This document shows positions 34,274-43,373 of a stretch of DNA of 57,284 bases, in pieces. Made by a program: the position numbers and the translations under genes. The stretch covers positions 1 to 57,284 of the forward strand of contig NZ_JAXEXL010000008.1 of NCBI RefSeq assembly GCF_034113385.1, read 5' to 3'. Below the pieces are notes generated by a model. It saw nothing but the letters and a program-made list of their open reading frames with translations, ran no database searches and had not been told where the DNA came from. How positions within the stretch are numbered: the first letter of the stretch is position 1; each line of letters begins with the position of its first letter. The DNA comes from Atopobium sp034113385. GTDB taxonomy: Bacteria > Actinomycetota > Coriobacteriia > Coriobacteriales > Atopobiaceae.

Positions 34274-34843
34274 TCACTCCTTATATCCACTAGCATACAC
34301 GTTGCGACTCATAGAATCACTCGTGATGGTCCAATCCATGCCGCCTGTAAACAGTGCGCCAAGTGGGGTAATTGCTCTTCCTTCGCACTGCGTACGTACG
34401 GTAACAGTTTGGTAGCTGTAGTTGGACGGACGATCTTCAAAGCGCTCGTTAAAGTTGCCTTCTTTTTCCTTATCGGATGAATACACGCGATAGGTATAAG
34501 ATTGCTGACCTGCAGCTCCAAGATCAATAGACTTTACGCGGAGATTGGTAAGCTTGTTGCGACCGGCTGCCTGAAGCGATGCGTTAATGCTTTCCTGGTA
34601 GTTCCCCTGGGCAAGCGATTCGTAGTTTACGTTGGAAAGCGATGAGGCCGTTGCGTCATTAAGTGCCATGCGCAGCGAAGCATACCGAACAAGGTCAATG
34701 GGCGCCAAGGCGAGAAGACACATAACGGAAACGATAAGAGCAAACTCAACAAAAGACTGACCCTCTTCATTACGTACCACGTAACGCAAGGCACGGCGCA
34801 AACAAGCATGTAGGCGATGGCTCTTTTTGGGTTTAACGTTCAT
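34274..34843 (-). CDS. tadE: TadE-like minor pilin
   Basis: 189 residues. A basic start, then NEEGQSFVEFALIVSVMCLLAL (about 25-46), with the same G-x4-E cleavage-type motif as the neighbouring TadE. The soluble part (about 50-189) has no cysteine pair except a single CEG. A strong AAGGAGGGGAG ribosome site precedes the ATG. The next tadE starts 4 bases after its stop. First of the three minor pilin genes after the coiled-coil gene. Confidence 0.85.
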   Translation of the reverse strand: MNVKPKKSHRLHACLRRALRYVVRNEEGQSFVEFALIVSVMCLLALAPIDLVRYASLRMALNDATASSLSNVNYESLAQGNYQESINASLQAAGRNKLTNLRVKSIDLGAAGQQSYTYRVYSSDKEKEGNFNERFEDRPSNYSYQTVTVRTQCEGRAITPLGALFTGGMDWTITSDSMSRNVYASGYKE

Positions 34844-34888
34844 GACTCCCCTCCTTCAGGGTGTAGGTAGGTACAGGTAATGCAGGGT

Positions 34889-34923
34889 GCAGCTGATAAA
34901 GTAGACATGTGTTTATCAGCAGC
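34889..34923 (-). other. Stem-loop between the coiled-coil gene and the tadE genes
   Basis: A 12-bp stem with one mismatch (GCAGCTGATAAA/TTTATCAGCAGC) and an 11-base loop. No U-tract follows on either strand, so it is more likely an RNA-processing or stability element than a terminator. Confidence 0.6.
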
Positions 34924-34932
34924 AACCCTGAC

Positions 34933-37110
34933 TTAGTGATCTGAGTTGCGCTGACGCAGATACTCTTCAGCGCTGAGTGTATGAGATACCGGCTCAGCGG
35001 GTTTCTCGTCAACTAACATAAGAGAAGGTGCTTCTGCGTGTACGGATTCACCCTGGTTGGCGGAGTCGTACATACCACAAAAATGCTTTGCTGCATTGTT
35101 TGTAGCATCATCCTCCGCGGTATCATCCAGAGTGGAAGCTTTTGCAGCGGAGGCAGTGGGCTCATAGTTGGACACAATGGGCTCAGCGGTGACAGCCGTG
35201 TTAGATACAGCATGGTTGGCATACGCACAAACGGTATCAAACTCACCCATAAGCGTGCTGATTACCTGGTAGGACTTGGTAAATGCCGCGGAAAGATGGT
35301 TGTTCATAGCCTGAGCCTCGCTCAAAGCCTTGGTAAGCTTCTCGTTATCCGAGCGGGTCTTTGCCATGTCTGCAAGCAAGGCCTCGTACTGCTTATGAAC
35401 TGCGTCCAGCGTTACCGCAAGTTCATCGCAACGGTGTTGGATTGCCTTATGCGCAGCTTCATACTCTGCAGCAACCTGCCCAGCAGCAACAGCTTCCTGC
35501 TGAGCACGCGCAGCCTCTTGCCGAGCTGCAGCGGCCTCCTGTTGAGCAGCAGATGCCTCTGCTTGAGCACGAACCGTCTCCTGCTGGGCAGCAGCGGCCT
35601 CTGCTTGAGCGCGCGCAGCCTCATCTTGGGCACGGGCAGCACTGTTCTCTGCAGCCGTTGTGCGAGAAACCAAAGCGGTGCGCTCGTTCTCAAAGTCCTG
35701 ACACAAAGCTGCAAGCGCATTGTTTTGGCCCACAAGAGCAGCATTAGTCTGGGAAAGCTCCTCAATATGATCGGACAGTTCTGCGCACTCACGCACGGTC
35801 TGCTCGACCTTCTCGATAAGTTCTGCGTGGCCAGCAACCTGCTCTTGCGCAGCAGACAACTCACTTGTGAGAGCCTCAATTTGCTGCTCGAGCTCAGAGT
35901 TCTTGTCTTGAGCATCCCTAAGCAAGGACGCACGCTCACCCATGTTTGCAGACATTTCCTCAAGACGACCCATAGCAGTGTCGCGCTCTTCAGAAACGCG
36001 ATTGAGCTCGCTGGAAACACGACCAAGTTCGTCCTTGAGCTGGTCAATCTGAGCAGCGGCATCGCGCTCATGAGCTTCCAGCTCCATAACGCCCTGCTCA
36101 AGCTTGGACTTCATGTCCATAGCCTGCTCCAACTGAGAACGAACGGCAGCGAGCTGCTCAATCTTGTCTCGACTTTGTTCGCGCGCATCTTCTAGCTGAG
36201 CGGACGCATCAGACAAAGAAGCTTCCAGCTTTGCACGACGATCCTCAATTTGCTCCATTTGGCTGCGCAGCAATTTGCACTCACTCGTGGAACTTGCAAC
36301 CTCACGAGAAAGATCTTGAATCTGACGTTCAAAACCAGCACGCATCTGAGCATCAGAGTTAGAAATCTCGTCAATCAAATCGTGCACACTGGCCTGAGAG
36401 TATCCGCCAAATACAGAGCGCTTAAGCACGCTTTGCAAATCAATGGTGGGCTGACCTTGCGTATCAACCAGACCCGAGAAGGAAATCTCGTCACGGTCAA
36501 ACGTAGGTGCGATAGCTTCAGACATAGTTGCTCCTGCATCCGTACCAGTCTTTTCGCTTGCAGAAGCGTCACTGGTCATCGAGTCTATAGAAATACTGTC
36601 ATCTGCATTGCTTGTAGCAGCTGTACGCGCAATGGCATCAAAGTAAGAAATGGGCGCGCCACCTGTGGTTGGCATGCCGTTTGCAACAGATGTACTTCCC
36701 TCAGCAGACATGCTACTTGTTGTAGGCATGCCACCAGAAATGAGCACACCGTTATTTCCTGCAAGATTGCAGGTTTTATCGACAGCTGCCTCATCATCAG
36801 ATGCTTCAGCAGGCTTGACAGGCTGCATACCATACGCGGCCCTCACAGCATTTGCAACATCGGTGCTAGCCGAATCCTCGGTGCCAGCCTCAGTAAACGC
36901 GCTGGATAGTGTTGTAATAAGGTTCATGCGATTCGCATGTTCATCATTGGAAAGCTTGCTCATATCAAACTCCTGGGATGTCTCCTTGGGTGCCGAGAAA
37001 AACCACGAATTATCAGGGTTTTCTAGGCCGAATACGCCAGATTGCTCCAACGAAGCATCGACCATACCTTTACGCTGCATACTATCCATTGTGCGAGCTG
37101 TATTATCCAT
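34933..37110 (-). CDS. Large coiled-coil protein with DivIVA-like segment, in the tad locus
   Basis: 725 residues, no signal peptide or membrane segment. Residues 1-215 are acidic, Ser/Thr/Ala/Met-rich and probably disordered, with no known domain. RSVFGGYSQASVHDLIDEI (around 232-250) resembles the 'F-x-GY-x2-x-V-x2-L(I)D' start of DivIVA-family proteins. A coiled coil of about 380 residues follows (250-630), including an Ala/Gln/Glu heptad-rich block of repeated 'AQAEAAAAQQE'-type units. The C-terminus is acidic. DivIVA-like proteins localise to poles or septa; one in this position could place the Tad machine. I do not recognise a named family. Its start follows DUF192 by 14 bases. Confidence 0.75.
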   Translation of the reverse strand: MDNTARTMDSMQRKGMVDASLEQSGVFGLENPDNSWFFSAPKETSQEFDMSKLSNDEHANRMNLITTLSSAFTEAGTEDSASTDVANAVRAAYGMQPVKPAEASDDEAAVDKTCNLAGNNGVLISGGMPTTSSMSAEGSTSVANGMPTTGGAPISYFDAIARTAATSNADDSISIDSMTSDASASEKTGTDAGATMSEAIAPTFDRDEISFSGLVDTQGQPTIDLQSVLKRSVFGGYSQASVHDLIDEISNSDAQMRAGFERQIQDLSREVASSTSECKLLRSQMEQIEDRRAKLEASLSDASAQLEDAREQSRDKIEQLAAVRSQLEQAMDMKSKLEQGVMELEAHERDAAAQIDQLKDELGRVSSELNRVSEERDTAMGRLEEMSANMGERASLLRDAQDKNSELEQQIEALTSELSAAQEQVAGHAELIEKVEQTVRECAELSDHIEELSQTNAALVGQNNALAALCQDFENERTALVSRTTAAENSAARAQDEAARAQAEAAAAQQETVRAQAEASAAQQEAAAARQEAARAQQEAVAAGQVAAEYEAAHKAIQHRCDELAVTLDAVHKQYEALLADMAKTRSDNEKLTKALSEAQAMNNHLSAAFTKSYQVISTLMGEFDTVCAYANHAVSNTAVTAEPIVSNYEPTASAAKASTLDDTAEDDATNNAAKHFCGMYDSANQGESVHAEAPSLMLVDEKPAEPVSHTLSAEEYLRQRNSDH

Positions 37111-37124
37111 GTCGCACCCCTTTC

Positions 37125-37523
37125 TTACTTGTTATTTGCACCCAAACGCACAGACGACAGCAATGGCTCAACAACCAGCGTATCGCCCACAGTAATATGC
37201 GCTGCCTTGCCTACAGGCAATTCCAACACGTGCTTTGCACCCTGAACAATCTTGCCAAGACGCCACGGTTTAATTTCTTCTTTGTAGAGCACACGCATAG
37301 CACAGTCCATGTACACCACATCTATCGAGAAACGCATGAAGCAACAATGCACCGATGAACAATTCCACAGCAACAAACCACCGTGCACATCCCCCGGTTT
37401 ACGCAACATAAGGCCGCGCAGACGAGACCAAAAACTCTTTGCCTCTTCTACCTCAGCCTTAAAGCTTTTCTCTTTGTTGGTTATACACACTGTCATGGTA
37501 TGCGCATACTCCTTTTCTGGCAT
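37125..37523 (-). CDS. DUF192 family protein
   Basis: 132 residues from the ATG at 37523; a second ATG at 37496 (with AAGGAG 13 bases away) is equally family-like. RLRGLMLRKPGDVHGGLLLWN, then CSSVHCCFMRFSIDVVYMD, then a C-terminal VLELPVGKAAHITVGDTL are the DUF192 (COG1430) signatures. Family members are often secreted, but this one has no signal peptide. The function is unknown. It lies between tadC and the coiled-coil gene, and DUF192 genes occur near tad loci in other actinobacteria. Confidence 0.85.
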   Translation of the reverse strand: MPEKEYAHTMTVCITNKEKSFKAEVEEAKSFWSRLRGLMLRKPGDVHGGLLLWNCSSVHCCFMRFSIDVVYMDCAMRVLYKEEIKPWRLGKIVQGAKHVLELPVGKAAHITVGDTLVVEPLLSSVRLGANNK

Positions 37524-37565
37524 TTTGCCGGTCTCTTATGACTAGTAATACCCACCAATCCAAAA

Positions 37566-38465
37566 CTAGCCCAAGTGCAAGGTCTCGATAATATTGAGTG
37601 CTGCCGGTGCCAGCAAAATAATAAGCAAGCACGGAAGCAAACATACTACGAGCGGAAGCATCATCTTTACAGGCATTTTTGCTGCGCGTTCTTCTACCTG
37701 TGAAGCACGGTACTCACGAATAGACTCTGACTGAGCAACCAAAATATTGGCAATAGGAACACCCAGTTTATCTGCCTGATTAACAGCAGTTACAAAGTTG
37801 CGCATGGGCTCTACTCCACAACGCTCAGCTAAATGGAACAGGGCATCACGCCGTGACCCACCTAAAGAAATCTCACGCAGCGTTGTTTTAAGCTCATCAG
37901 AAAGAGGACCATCAGTACGATTAACAACATGCTGAAGCGCCTGGTCAAAACCAAGACCCGCACTTACGCAAGAGCTGAGAAGATCAAGCGAACCTGGCAT
38001 GTCCATCTCGATTTGATTTTTACGCTCCGTAATCTGAGCTTTAAGAATAAAGCGTGACAGAATGTAAACGCCCAGCACAAATATGATGCCAAACAGTGGA
38101 TTGAAAAACACCCAGCCCATAGCACCCATAATAAGTGACAGCAAGACGCGCTGAGCAAGCCATTCGCGCGCAGATTGCTGTTTGCCCGCACTGCGCAAAT
38201 CATTTGTGAGTTGCTCTTGTGATTTGGAGTCCAGCGGAATAGCGTTACCAAATACCACAATAATGCGATCAACATAGGGCTTAAAAGCACGCTGATAAAA
38301 CGTTTTTGGTTCTTCTTTTGGCATTGCAAGAGTTGCTGCATCCATCTGCTCAATGGATTCCAAGCGATCTGTAATGCGGTCATGCTTAAGACGCTTAGAA
38401 AGCATCAAGAATGCAACAAGATAAATACCAGCTAAAACTAGTATAAAAAGAAAACTACCTTCCAC
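37566..38465 (-). CDS. tadC: TadC, inner-membrane platform protein of the Flp pilus
   Basis: 299 residues. The type II secretion F domain (about 130-260) has DLLSSCVSAGLGFDQALQHVV, LREISLGGSRRDALFHLAERCG and NFVTAVNQADKLGVPIANIL. Hydrophobic helices at 5-22, 112-142 and 270-293. It pairs with TadB to form the membrane base on which TadA acts. Encoded 10 bases after tadB. Confidence 0.92.
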   Translation of the reverse strand: MEGSFLFILVLAGIYLVAFLMLSKRLKHDRITDRLESIEQMDAATLAMPKEEPKTFYQRAFKPYVDRIIVVFGNAIPLDSKSQEQLTNDLRSAGKQQSAREWLAQRVLLSLIMGAMGWVFFNPLFGIIFVLGVYILSRFILKAQITERKNQIEMDMPGSLDLLSSCVSAGLGFDQALQHVVNRTDGPLSDELKTTLREISLGGSRRDALFHLAERCGVEPMRNFVTAVNQADKLGVPIANILVAQSESIREYRASQVEERAAKMPVKMMLPLVVCLLPCLLIILLAPAALNIIETLHLG

Positions 38466-38475
38466 TGTTCACCTC

Positions 38476-39402
38476 CTAAATCGTTGTAATCTTACGAATA
38501 AGAACAAATGCTATAAGCTCGAGGATTACGCAACCCAAGAGTAACGCCATACCGAGCGCAGACGTAAAAAATGCTTTCATATAGCCAGGATTCATGGCTG
38601 AAATAATGAAGTACATAGCTGCAGGCAAAACACCAATAATCATGCCAGACATACGGCCTTGCGCAGTAAGCGCATTAATCTTATTGCGTAAACGAACCCG
38701 CTCGCGAATGGTGGTAGCAATGTTATCCAAAATCTGAGACAAGTTGCCACCCACGCGACGCTGTACCATTACGGCTGAGGTCATCAGACGCATATCTCCA
38801 TTATTGGTACGGTTACAAATACCTTCAAGAGCATCTTCCAAAGGTGTGCCTAAACGCATTTCTGCAACTGCGCGCGCAAATTCACTACCAATAGGGTCGG
38901 GCATATCGGTTGCAACAGAAGATAAAGCCTGCTCAAATGAAAATCCTGCCCGCAATCCATTAGATAGGAGCATCACGGCATCGTACAGTTGCAGGCCAAA
39001 CTTTGTTAAACGTTGTGCGCGAGCAATACGCAAGCCAAGTGGAGGCATTGCAGATGCAGCAAGTGTTGCTATGGTACTCATAGGCAAATTACGTGTAAGC
39101 AACATGCTCAAAATACCAACAGCAAATGAAAGCGTCACCCAAAAGAGCAAGAACTCTTCAACGCGCACCTGAATGCCAGAATTGAGGATTTCTTCTCTGA
39201 GTCGATCAGATACCTGGATATTCAGTTTAATCCGTTTACGCTCTTCTTTCTTATCAGCTGGGCGCTGAGCATAACTGTCGTTATCGGAGTTTTCTATCTC
39301 TTCCAAACGCTCTGCAATAGTATTGGATGAGCGTAGTAAATAAACGCAATATCCTAAAATAAGAACGCAAACAGCCAGTATGAAGATGATGATGGTATCC
39401 AT
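38476..39402 (-). CDS. tadB: TadB, inner-membrane platform protein of the Flp pilus
   Basis: 308 residues. A T2SSF domain with DAVMLLSNGLRAGFSFEQAL, EMRLGTPLEDALEGICNRT and VMVQRRVGGNLSQILDNI, plus membrane helices at the N-terminus, around 90-120, and twice near the C-terminus. Partner of TadC, encoded 9 bases after tadA. Confidence 0.92.
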   Translation of the reverse strand: MDTIIIFILAVCVLILGYCVYLLRSSNTIAERLEEIENSDNDSYAQRPADKKEERKRIKLNIQVSDRLREEILNSGIQVRVEEFLLFWVTLSFAVGILSMLLTRNLPMSTIATLAASAMPPLGLRIARAQRLTKFGLQLYDAVMLLSNGLRAGFSFEQALSSVATDMPDPIGSEFARAVAEMRLGTPLEDALEGICNRTNNGDMRLMTSAVMVQRRVGGNLSQILDNIATTIRERVRLRNKINALTAQGRMSGMIIGVLPAAMYFIISAMNPGYMKAFFTSALGMALLLGCVILELIAFVLIRKITTI

Positions 39403-39411
39403 AGCTACCGC

Positions 39412-40767
39412 CTAGACAAACCACTCGTCGCGAATCATAATGCCTGATTCCTCAAACTTCTTCAAAATCTTGGGACGGATACCCGTTGCCACAAAGCGAC
39501 CCTTAATACGTCCTCCTGCATCCAAACCCTCAGGTTGGAATACAAAAATATCCTGCAAGGTAATGTTGTCGCCTTCCATACCCAAAACCTCAGAAACACT
39601 CACGATTTTGCGTGAGCCATCACGGAAGCGTGCCTGCTGCACAATAATATCTAAGGCAGAAGCAATCTGAGTACGAATTGCGCGAACCGGCAAATCAATG
39701 CCACCCATCAAAATCATGGTCTCCATACGAGAAATAACATCACGGGGAGAGTTAGCATGAACCGTAGTCAGGGAGCCTTCGTGACCGGTGTTCATAGCCT
39801 GCAACATGTCCAAGGTCTCTGCAGAACGTACCTCACCAACAATAATGCGGTCAGGACGCATACGCAGGGCATTCTTTACCAAGTCTCGAATAATAACTGC
39901 GCCCTTACCTTCTGCATTTGCGGGACGTGACTCAAGAGACACCACATGGTCCTGCTCAAGCTGAAGCTCAGCTGCGTCCTCGATGGTAACAATACGCTCA
40001 TCACCAGAAACAAAGCCTGACAAGATGTTAAGCAAGGTAGTCTTACCAGAACCCGTACCACCAGAAACAACCATGTTGGCTTTGCCGCGTACGCACGACT
40101 CCAAGAAGGACGCCATAGCGTAGTTAATCGAGCCACCTTCAATCAGATTAGAAATCTTTAAAGGTGCAGATGAGAAACGACGGATAGTAATGGAAGGGCC
40201 GTTCAAAGCAATGGGCGGAATGATGGCGTTAACACGAGATCCGTCCAATAAACGGGCGTCTACCATAGGATTTGCCTCATCAACACGACGGCCAACCCTA
40301 CTTACAATGCGATCCAAAATACGAACAACATGAGCATCGTCCTCAAAGGTAACGTTGCTCAAAATCAATTTTCCCTTACGCTCAATATAGACACGATTGG
40401 GGCCATTAACCATGATTTCGGAAATAGAAGGATCTTCCATCAGGCGGTCCAAAGGACCCAAACCAGCAACCTCAGAATATACGTCATCTGCAATAGCAGC
40501 ACGATCTGCTCGAGGAACTTCTGCGGCTTCGGCAATCAAAATGCGTGCAATGAGCTCACGCATACCCTCTTCGGTTTCTACATCCAAAGCAAGATCTTGT
40601 GAATTAACCTGTTTGATTACCTCTGCTTGAACGCTCTTCTTGAGTATGGCATAGCGATTAGTTGCAGGCGCCGCCACAGGAGCCTCTGATGACGAGAAGT
40701 GCATAGTGCCACCATCGGTGCCTACGGTACCAGTACGTGCCTGTTCAAGACGTTCAATTAAACTCAT
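39412..40767 (-). CDS. tadA: TadA/CpaF secretion ATPase of the Flp pilus
   Basis: 451 residues. GLGPLDRLMEDPSISEIMVNG in the N-terminal part, Walker A SGGTGSGKTTLLN (about 236-248), the Asp box ERIVTIEDAAELQLEQDH, Walker B-type RIIVGEVRSAETLDMLQAMNTG and the His box GSLTTVHANSPRD. It hydrolyses ATP to drive Flp pilus extension (and, in some species, retraction). Its ATG shares ATGA with the tadZ stop. Confidence 0.95.
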   Translation of the reverse strand: MSLIERLEQARTGTVGTDGGTMHFSSSEAPVAAPATNRYAILKKSVQAEVIKQVNSQDLALDVETEEGMRELIARILIAEAAEVPRADRAAIADDVYSEVAGLGPLDRLMEDPSISEIMVNGPNRVYIERKGKLILSNVTFEDDAHVVRILDRIVSRVGRRVDEANPMVDARLLDGSRVNAIIPPIALNGPSITIRRFSSAPLKISNLIEGGSINYAMASFLESCVRGKANMVVSGGTGSGKTTLLNILSGFVSGDERIVTIEDAAELQLEQDHVVSLESRPANAEGKGAVIIRDLVKNALRMRPDRIIVGEVRSAETLDMLQAMNTGHEGSLTTVHANSPRDVISRMETMILMGGIDLPVRAIRTQIASALDIIVQQARFRDGSRKIVSVSEVLGMEGDNITLQDIFVFQPEGLDAGGRIKGRFVATGIRPKILKKFEESGIMIRDEWFV

Positions 40768-42032
40768 TTAAGTCCCTTTTTTAAACCAAATAACCCGCGA
40801 CGCTTGCCTGTTTCTTGACCAGCCTCAGCTGCCGATGGGGTGACTGAACCACCAAAGCTCTTTTTGCCACGCTTACCATGACGAGGGCCAAGCGGTGCTG
40901 CAGCAGCTCCCGTCATACGCACGGCATAATCAATTACTGCACGTGATACAGGGTTTTTAGCTGCACTTAAGGTAATGGGCACGCCATTATTGCTGGCAGA
41001 ACAGCAGCTTACCCAGTCATAGGGAATCTCAAAGGCAAGATTGGTCTTAAGAACACGTACCACATCATTAGTTGCAATACGCGTATCTGGACTTACAAAA
41101 GAAATAACCAAGTTCATCTTTGATGCCATGCCAAGACTATGCATCAAAGAAAGCAAGGTCTTAGTGTGTTTAAGCACCGCAATATCTGGACGTACACAGA
41201 CAAAAATGTCACCTACTGCCTCAGAAATTGCAATAAAAGTATCGTCAATAGTGGTGCCTGTATCTACCAAGACGTAATCGTAATACCCGCGCAAGGCCAT
41301 AAGAACACGAGACACCTGCGCTGGACTGATCTTCTCGGCAATCTCTGGTCCACGAGGACCGCACAACACATTGACGCCAGACTCATGAATAACAAGATGC
41401 TGACGAATATCATCAATGGTGGGCTCGCCTACCTCTTGAAGCAGCTCACCAAGATCATTGTTGCCGGAGTCAATACCAAAGTAGCAACCCACGTCACCAT
41501 AGAGCAAATCACAGTCAACAACTACAACCTTCTTGTTGCATTTAGCTAAAGCGACTGCCGTGTTTACAAGCGCCGTAGTCTTGCCTACGCCATCTTTGGC
41601 AGAAATAAAGCCAACGTACTTGGTATCAGCCACAACCATGGCACCAGATAAGGCTTCCATGCGGCTACGCTCTACCGTAAGTACAACATGCAGTTGCTCA
41701 AGAACTTGTTTTTTGGACATGCGCTCATCATATGCATATTGAATGCCCGAAGAGAGCGTTCTGACATCTTGTATTGCAGATTGCGCAACAATACCCACGA
41801 TTATGATGCCAGGCCTCAGTGCATATACCTGCTGTACACCACGAAGTATCGCATCAGAACCATCTACATACACAACTAATACATCAGTACCAGCACCGCT
41901 TACACCGCGAAGTACGTCAGTCTCACGAGAACAAGCGCCTACAATCTTGTAGTCTTCCTCACCCGTAAAAATGGGATAGAGCACCGATTTGCAAGCGGAC
42001 TCGTCACCATACAAATATACGTTCGTTGCCAT
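40764..42032 (-). CDS. tadZ: TadZ/CpaE, ParA/MinD-like localisation ATPase
   Basis: 422 residues. Residues 1-125 look like an atypical receiver domain (VLVVYVDGSDAIL), as in CpaE/TadZ. The ATPase domain starts near 138 with a deviant Walker A SAKDGVGKTT (K146 and K151), then VVVVDCDLLYGDVGCYFG and DYVLVDTGTTIDDTFIA. It is thought to bring the Tad machine to the cell pole. The C-terminal ~40 residues are basic and low-complexity. With the DivIVA-like coiled-coil protein downstream, a polar-targeting role for the pair is plausible but inferred. Confidence 0.9.
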   Translation of the reverse strand: MATNVYLYGDESACKSVLYPIFTGEEDYKIVGACSRETDVLRGVSGAGTDVLVVYVDGSDAILRGVQQVYALRPGIIIVGIVAQSAIQDVRTLSSGIQYAYDERMSKKQVLEQLHVVLTVERSRMEALSGAMVVADTKYVGFISAKDGVGKTTALVNTAVALAKCNKKVVVVDCDLLYGDVGCYFGIDSGNNDLGELLQEVGEPTIDDIRQHLVIHESGVNVLCGPRGPEIAEKISPAQVSRVLMALRGYYDYVLVDTGTTIDDTFIAISEAVGDIFVCVRPDIAVLKHTKTLLSLMHSLGMASKMNLVISFVSPDTRIATNDVVRVLKTNLAFEIPYDWVSCCSASNNGVPITLSAAKNPVSRAVIDYAVRMTGAAAAPLGPRHGKRGKKSFGGSVTPSAAEAGQETGKRRGLFGLKKGLK

Positions 42033-42044
42033 GATGACCCTCCA

Positions 42045-42851
42045 CTACTTAATAATAAGATCGCTGGTACTAATAGGTGCAGTTTGTACTGTTGCATCGC
42101 CAGCATCCTGAGGACGCAATGCCAAATACAATTTGCCACTTGATGACATAGCAGCCGTTATTTGCTGTGCTTGATCGGTAGTAAGTTGTAGCGTTACAAC
42201 CGAATAGGTAGAAATATTTGTTGAAGAAGACGCAGTAGAACTACCCTCCGAAGGCTTGCTTTCGGACGTAAGGTTCTTGTTCAAAGCCAAAATAGGCACA
42301 TTTTGAACAAGATAGACTGCAGTCGTATCATTCTTTACTTCATTGGTGGTGCTGCCTGAAGTAGAAGACTTGTCTGCACTAATGGCAAACATAATATCTA
42401 CGCGGTTGCCAACCTTAAGCAACCCAGCAATACCAGACACGTCATCAACCTTGAGTGTCATAGCACGCGTGCCTTCATCAAGCTTAATGCCCAAACCAGA
42501 ACCCATGCCGTTTTGATCAGCCTTGGAGACATGATTCTTAAGGATTGGCTCACCGGGGACCATTGCTACAAGCGTATAGGCACCCTCTACATCCTTGATA
42601 GACTGAACGGCATTGGCATTCTGCTCCGTTGCTGGTACTTTTTTCTCCTCCAGCATGTCGGATTTAATCTGAGCATACGCAGGTATTGAGTCCTTGACGA
42701 CAACAACGGTACGAATTGATTCATCATTCTTGTTGCCCTGAGGTTTTCTCGAGAATACCAAGAGGTAAGCAATTAAAACAATAATGAGAACAGCGGAAAC
42801 GACGGCAATGGTCCTCAGCTGCTTTTTCTTATCCACGGGTATACCAGCCAT
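42045..42851 (-). CDS. cpaB: CpaB/RcpC-family Flp pilus assembly protein
   Basis: 268 residues. One N-terminal membrane helix (about 13-33), then a SAF-like domain (TVVVVKDSIPAYAQIKSDML, VAMVPGEPILKNHV) and an RcpC domain (RAMTLKVDDVSGIAGLLKVGNRVDIM-type segment), with a disordered Ser/Thr linker near 205. In Gram-negatives it works with the secretin; in monoderms, as here, no secretin exists and it may act in the wall. It follows the Flp pilin gene after a terminator. Confidence 0.9.
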   Translation of the reverse strand: MAGIPVDKKKQLRTIAVVSAVLIIVLIAYLLVFSRKPQGNKNDESIRTVVVVKDSIPAYAQIKSDMLEEKKVPATEQNANAVQSIKDVEGAYTLVAMVPGEPILKNHVSKADQNGMGSGLGIKLDEGTRAMTLKVDDVSGIAGLLKVGNRVDIMFAISADKSSTSGSTTNEVKNDTTAVYLVQNVPILALNKNLTSESKPSEGSSTASSSTNISTYSVVTLQLTTDQAQQITAAMSSSGKLYLALRPQDAGDATVQTAPISTSDLIIK

Positions 42852-42879
42852 GTATGCCTCTCATATGCTCGTATTACAT

Positions 42880-42924
42880 CCAACAAAATAAGGAGAGGGC
42901 TAGTAAGTAAACCTACTAGCCCTC
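42880..42924 (-). terminator. Internal terminator/attenuator between the Flp pilin and cpaB
   Basis: A perfect 11-bp stem GAGGGCTAGTA/TACTAGCCCTC (42895-42924) with an 8-base loop, followed on the minus strand by TCCTTATTTTGTTGG. It probably lets pilin mRNA accumulate above the assembly genes. Confidence 0.82.
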
Positions 42925-42943
42925 ACAATGTGTCCGCTAAGGA

Positions 42944-43123
42944 TTAGGGACCAGGCTTAGGCGTAAGCTTGTCATTTACCTCAACAAACTTCTTCCTGAT
43001 GCCATCACCAAGGGTGGTGAGTGCAACAATGCAAACTACTGCGATAAGAGCAATAATCAGACCATACTCTACGAGACCCTGGCCGGACTCCTCCTCCTTG
43101 AACCACATAAGTGCGTTATCCAT
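42944..43123 (-). CDS. flp: Flp-type major pilin
   Basis: 59 residues, too short for most gene finders. SGQGLVEYGLIIALIAVV carries the Flp motif; cleavage after G14 would leave Glu at +5 and Tyr at +6 of the mature 45-residue pilin. The tail has DGIRKKFVEVNDKL. A very strong GAGGAGG ribosome site precedes the ATG, and a terminator follows, both fitting a major, abundant subunit. It is exported and assembled by the Tad machine encoded downstream. Confidence 0.9.
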   Translation of the reverse strand: MDNALMWFKEEESGQGLVEYGLIIALIAVVCIVALTTLGDGIRKKFVEVNDKLTPKPGP

Positions 43124-43184
43124 TTTTTCCTCCTCTCTACACTCGATTTCTTAACTCAACAAACGTACTATTCGAAACTGGACA

Positions 43185-43373
43185 TCAAGGATGACTTGCA
43201 ACGCCCAATTTTTCGACAATATCTTTGAGTGGCCTTTCGACTGCCTTTCCAAATGCATTTAAAGCGCCGATGCACACTACAACAACAAAAGAGAGTACGA
43301 GAGCATACTCAACAAGGCTCTGTCCAGACTCTTCATTACAGATGATGAGTTTGTATTTCATAAAAGCATTCAT
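43185..43373 (-). CDS. flp: Second Flp-type pilin
   Basis: 62 residues. EESGQSLVEYALVLSFVVVVC has the same prepilin motif as the neighbouring pilin, with cleavage expected after G17 and Glu/Tyr at +5/+6. Its start shares TAATG with the prepilin peptidase stop, and its ribosome site (GGAG, 10 bases away) is weaker than that of the other pilin, so it may be a minor subunit. The longer open frame to 43568 overlaps the peptidase gene and is not real. Confidence 0.88.
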   Translation of the reverse strand: MNAFMKYKLIICNEESGQSLVEYALVLSFVVVVCIGALNAFGKAVERPLKDIVEKLGVASHP

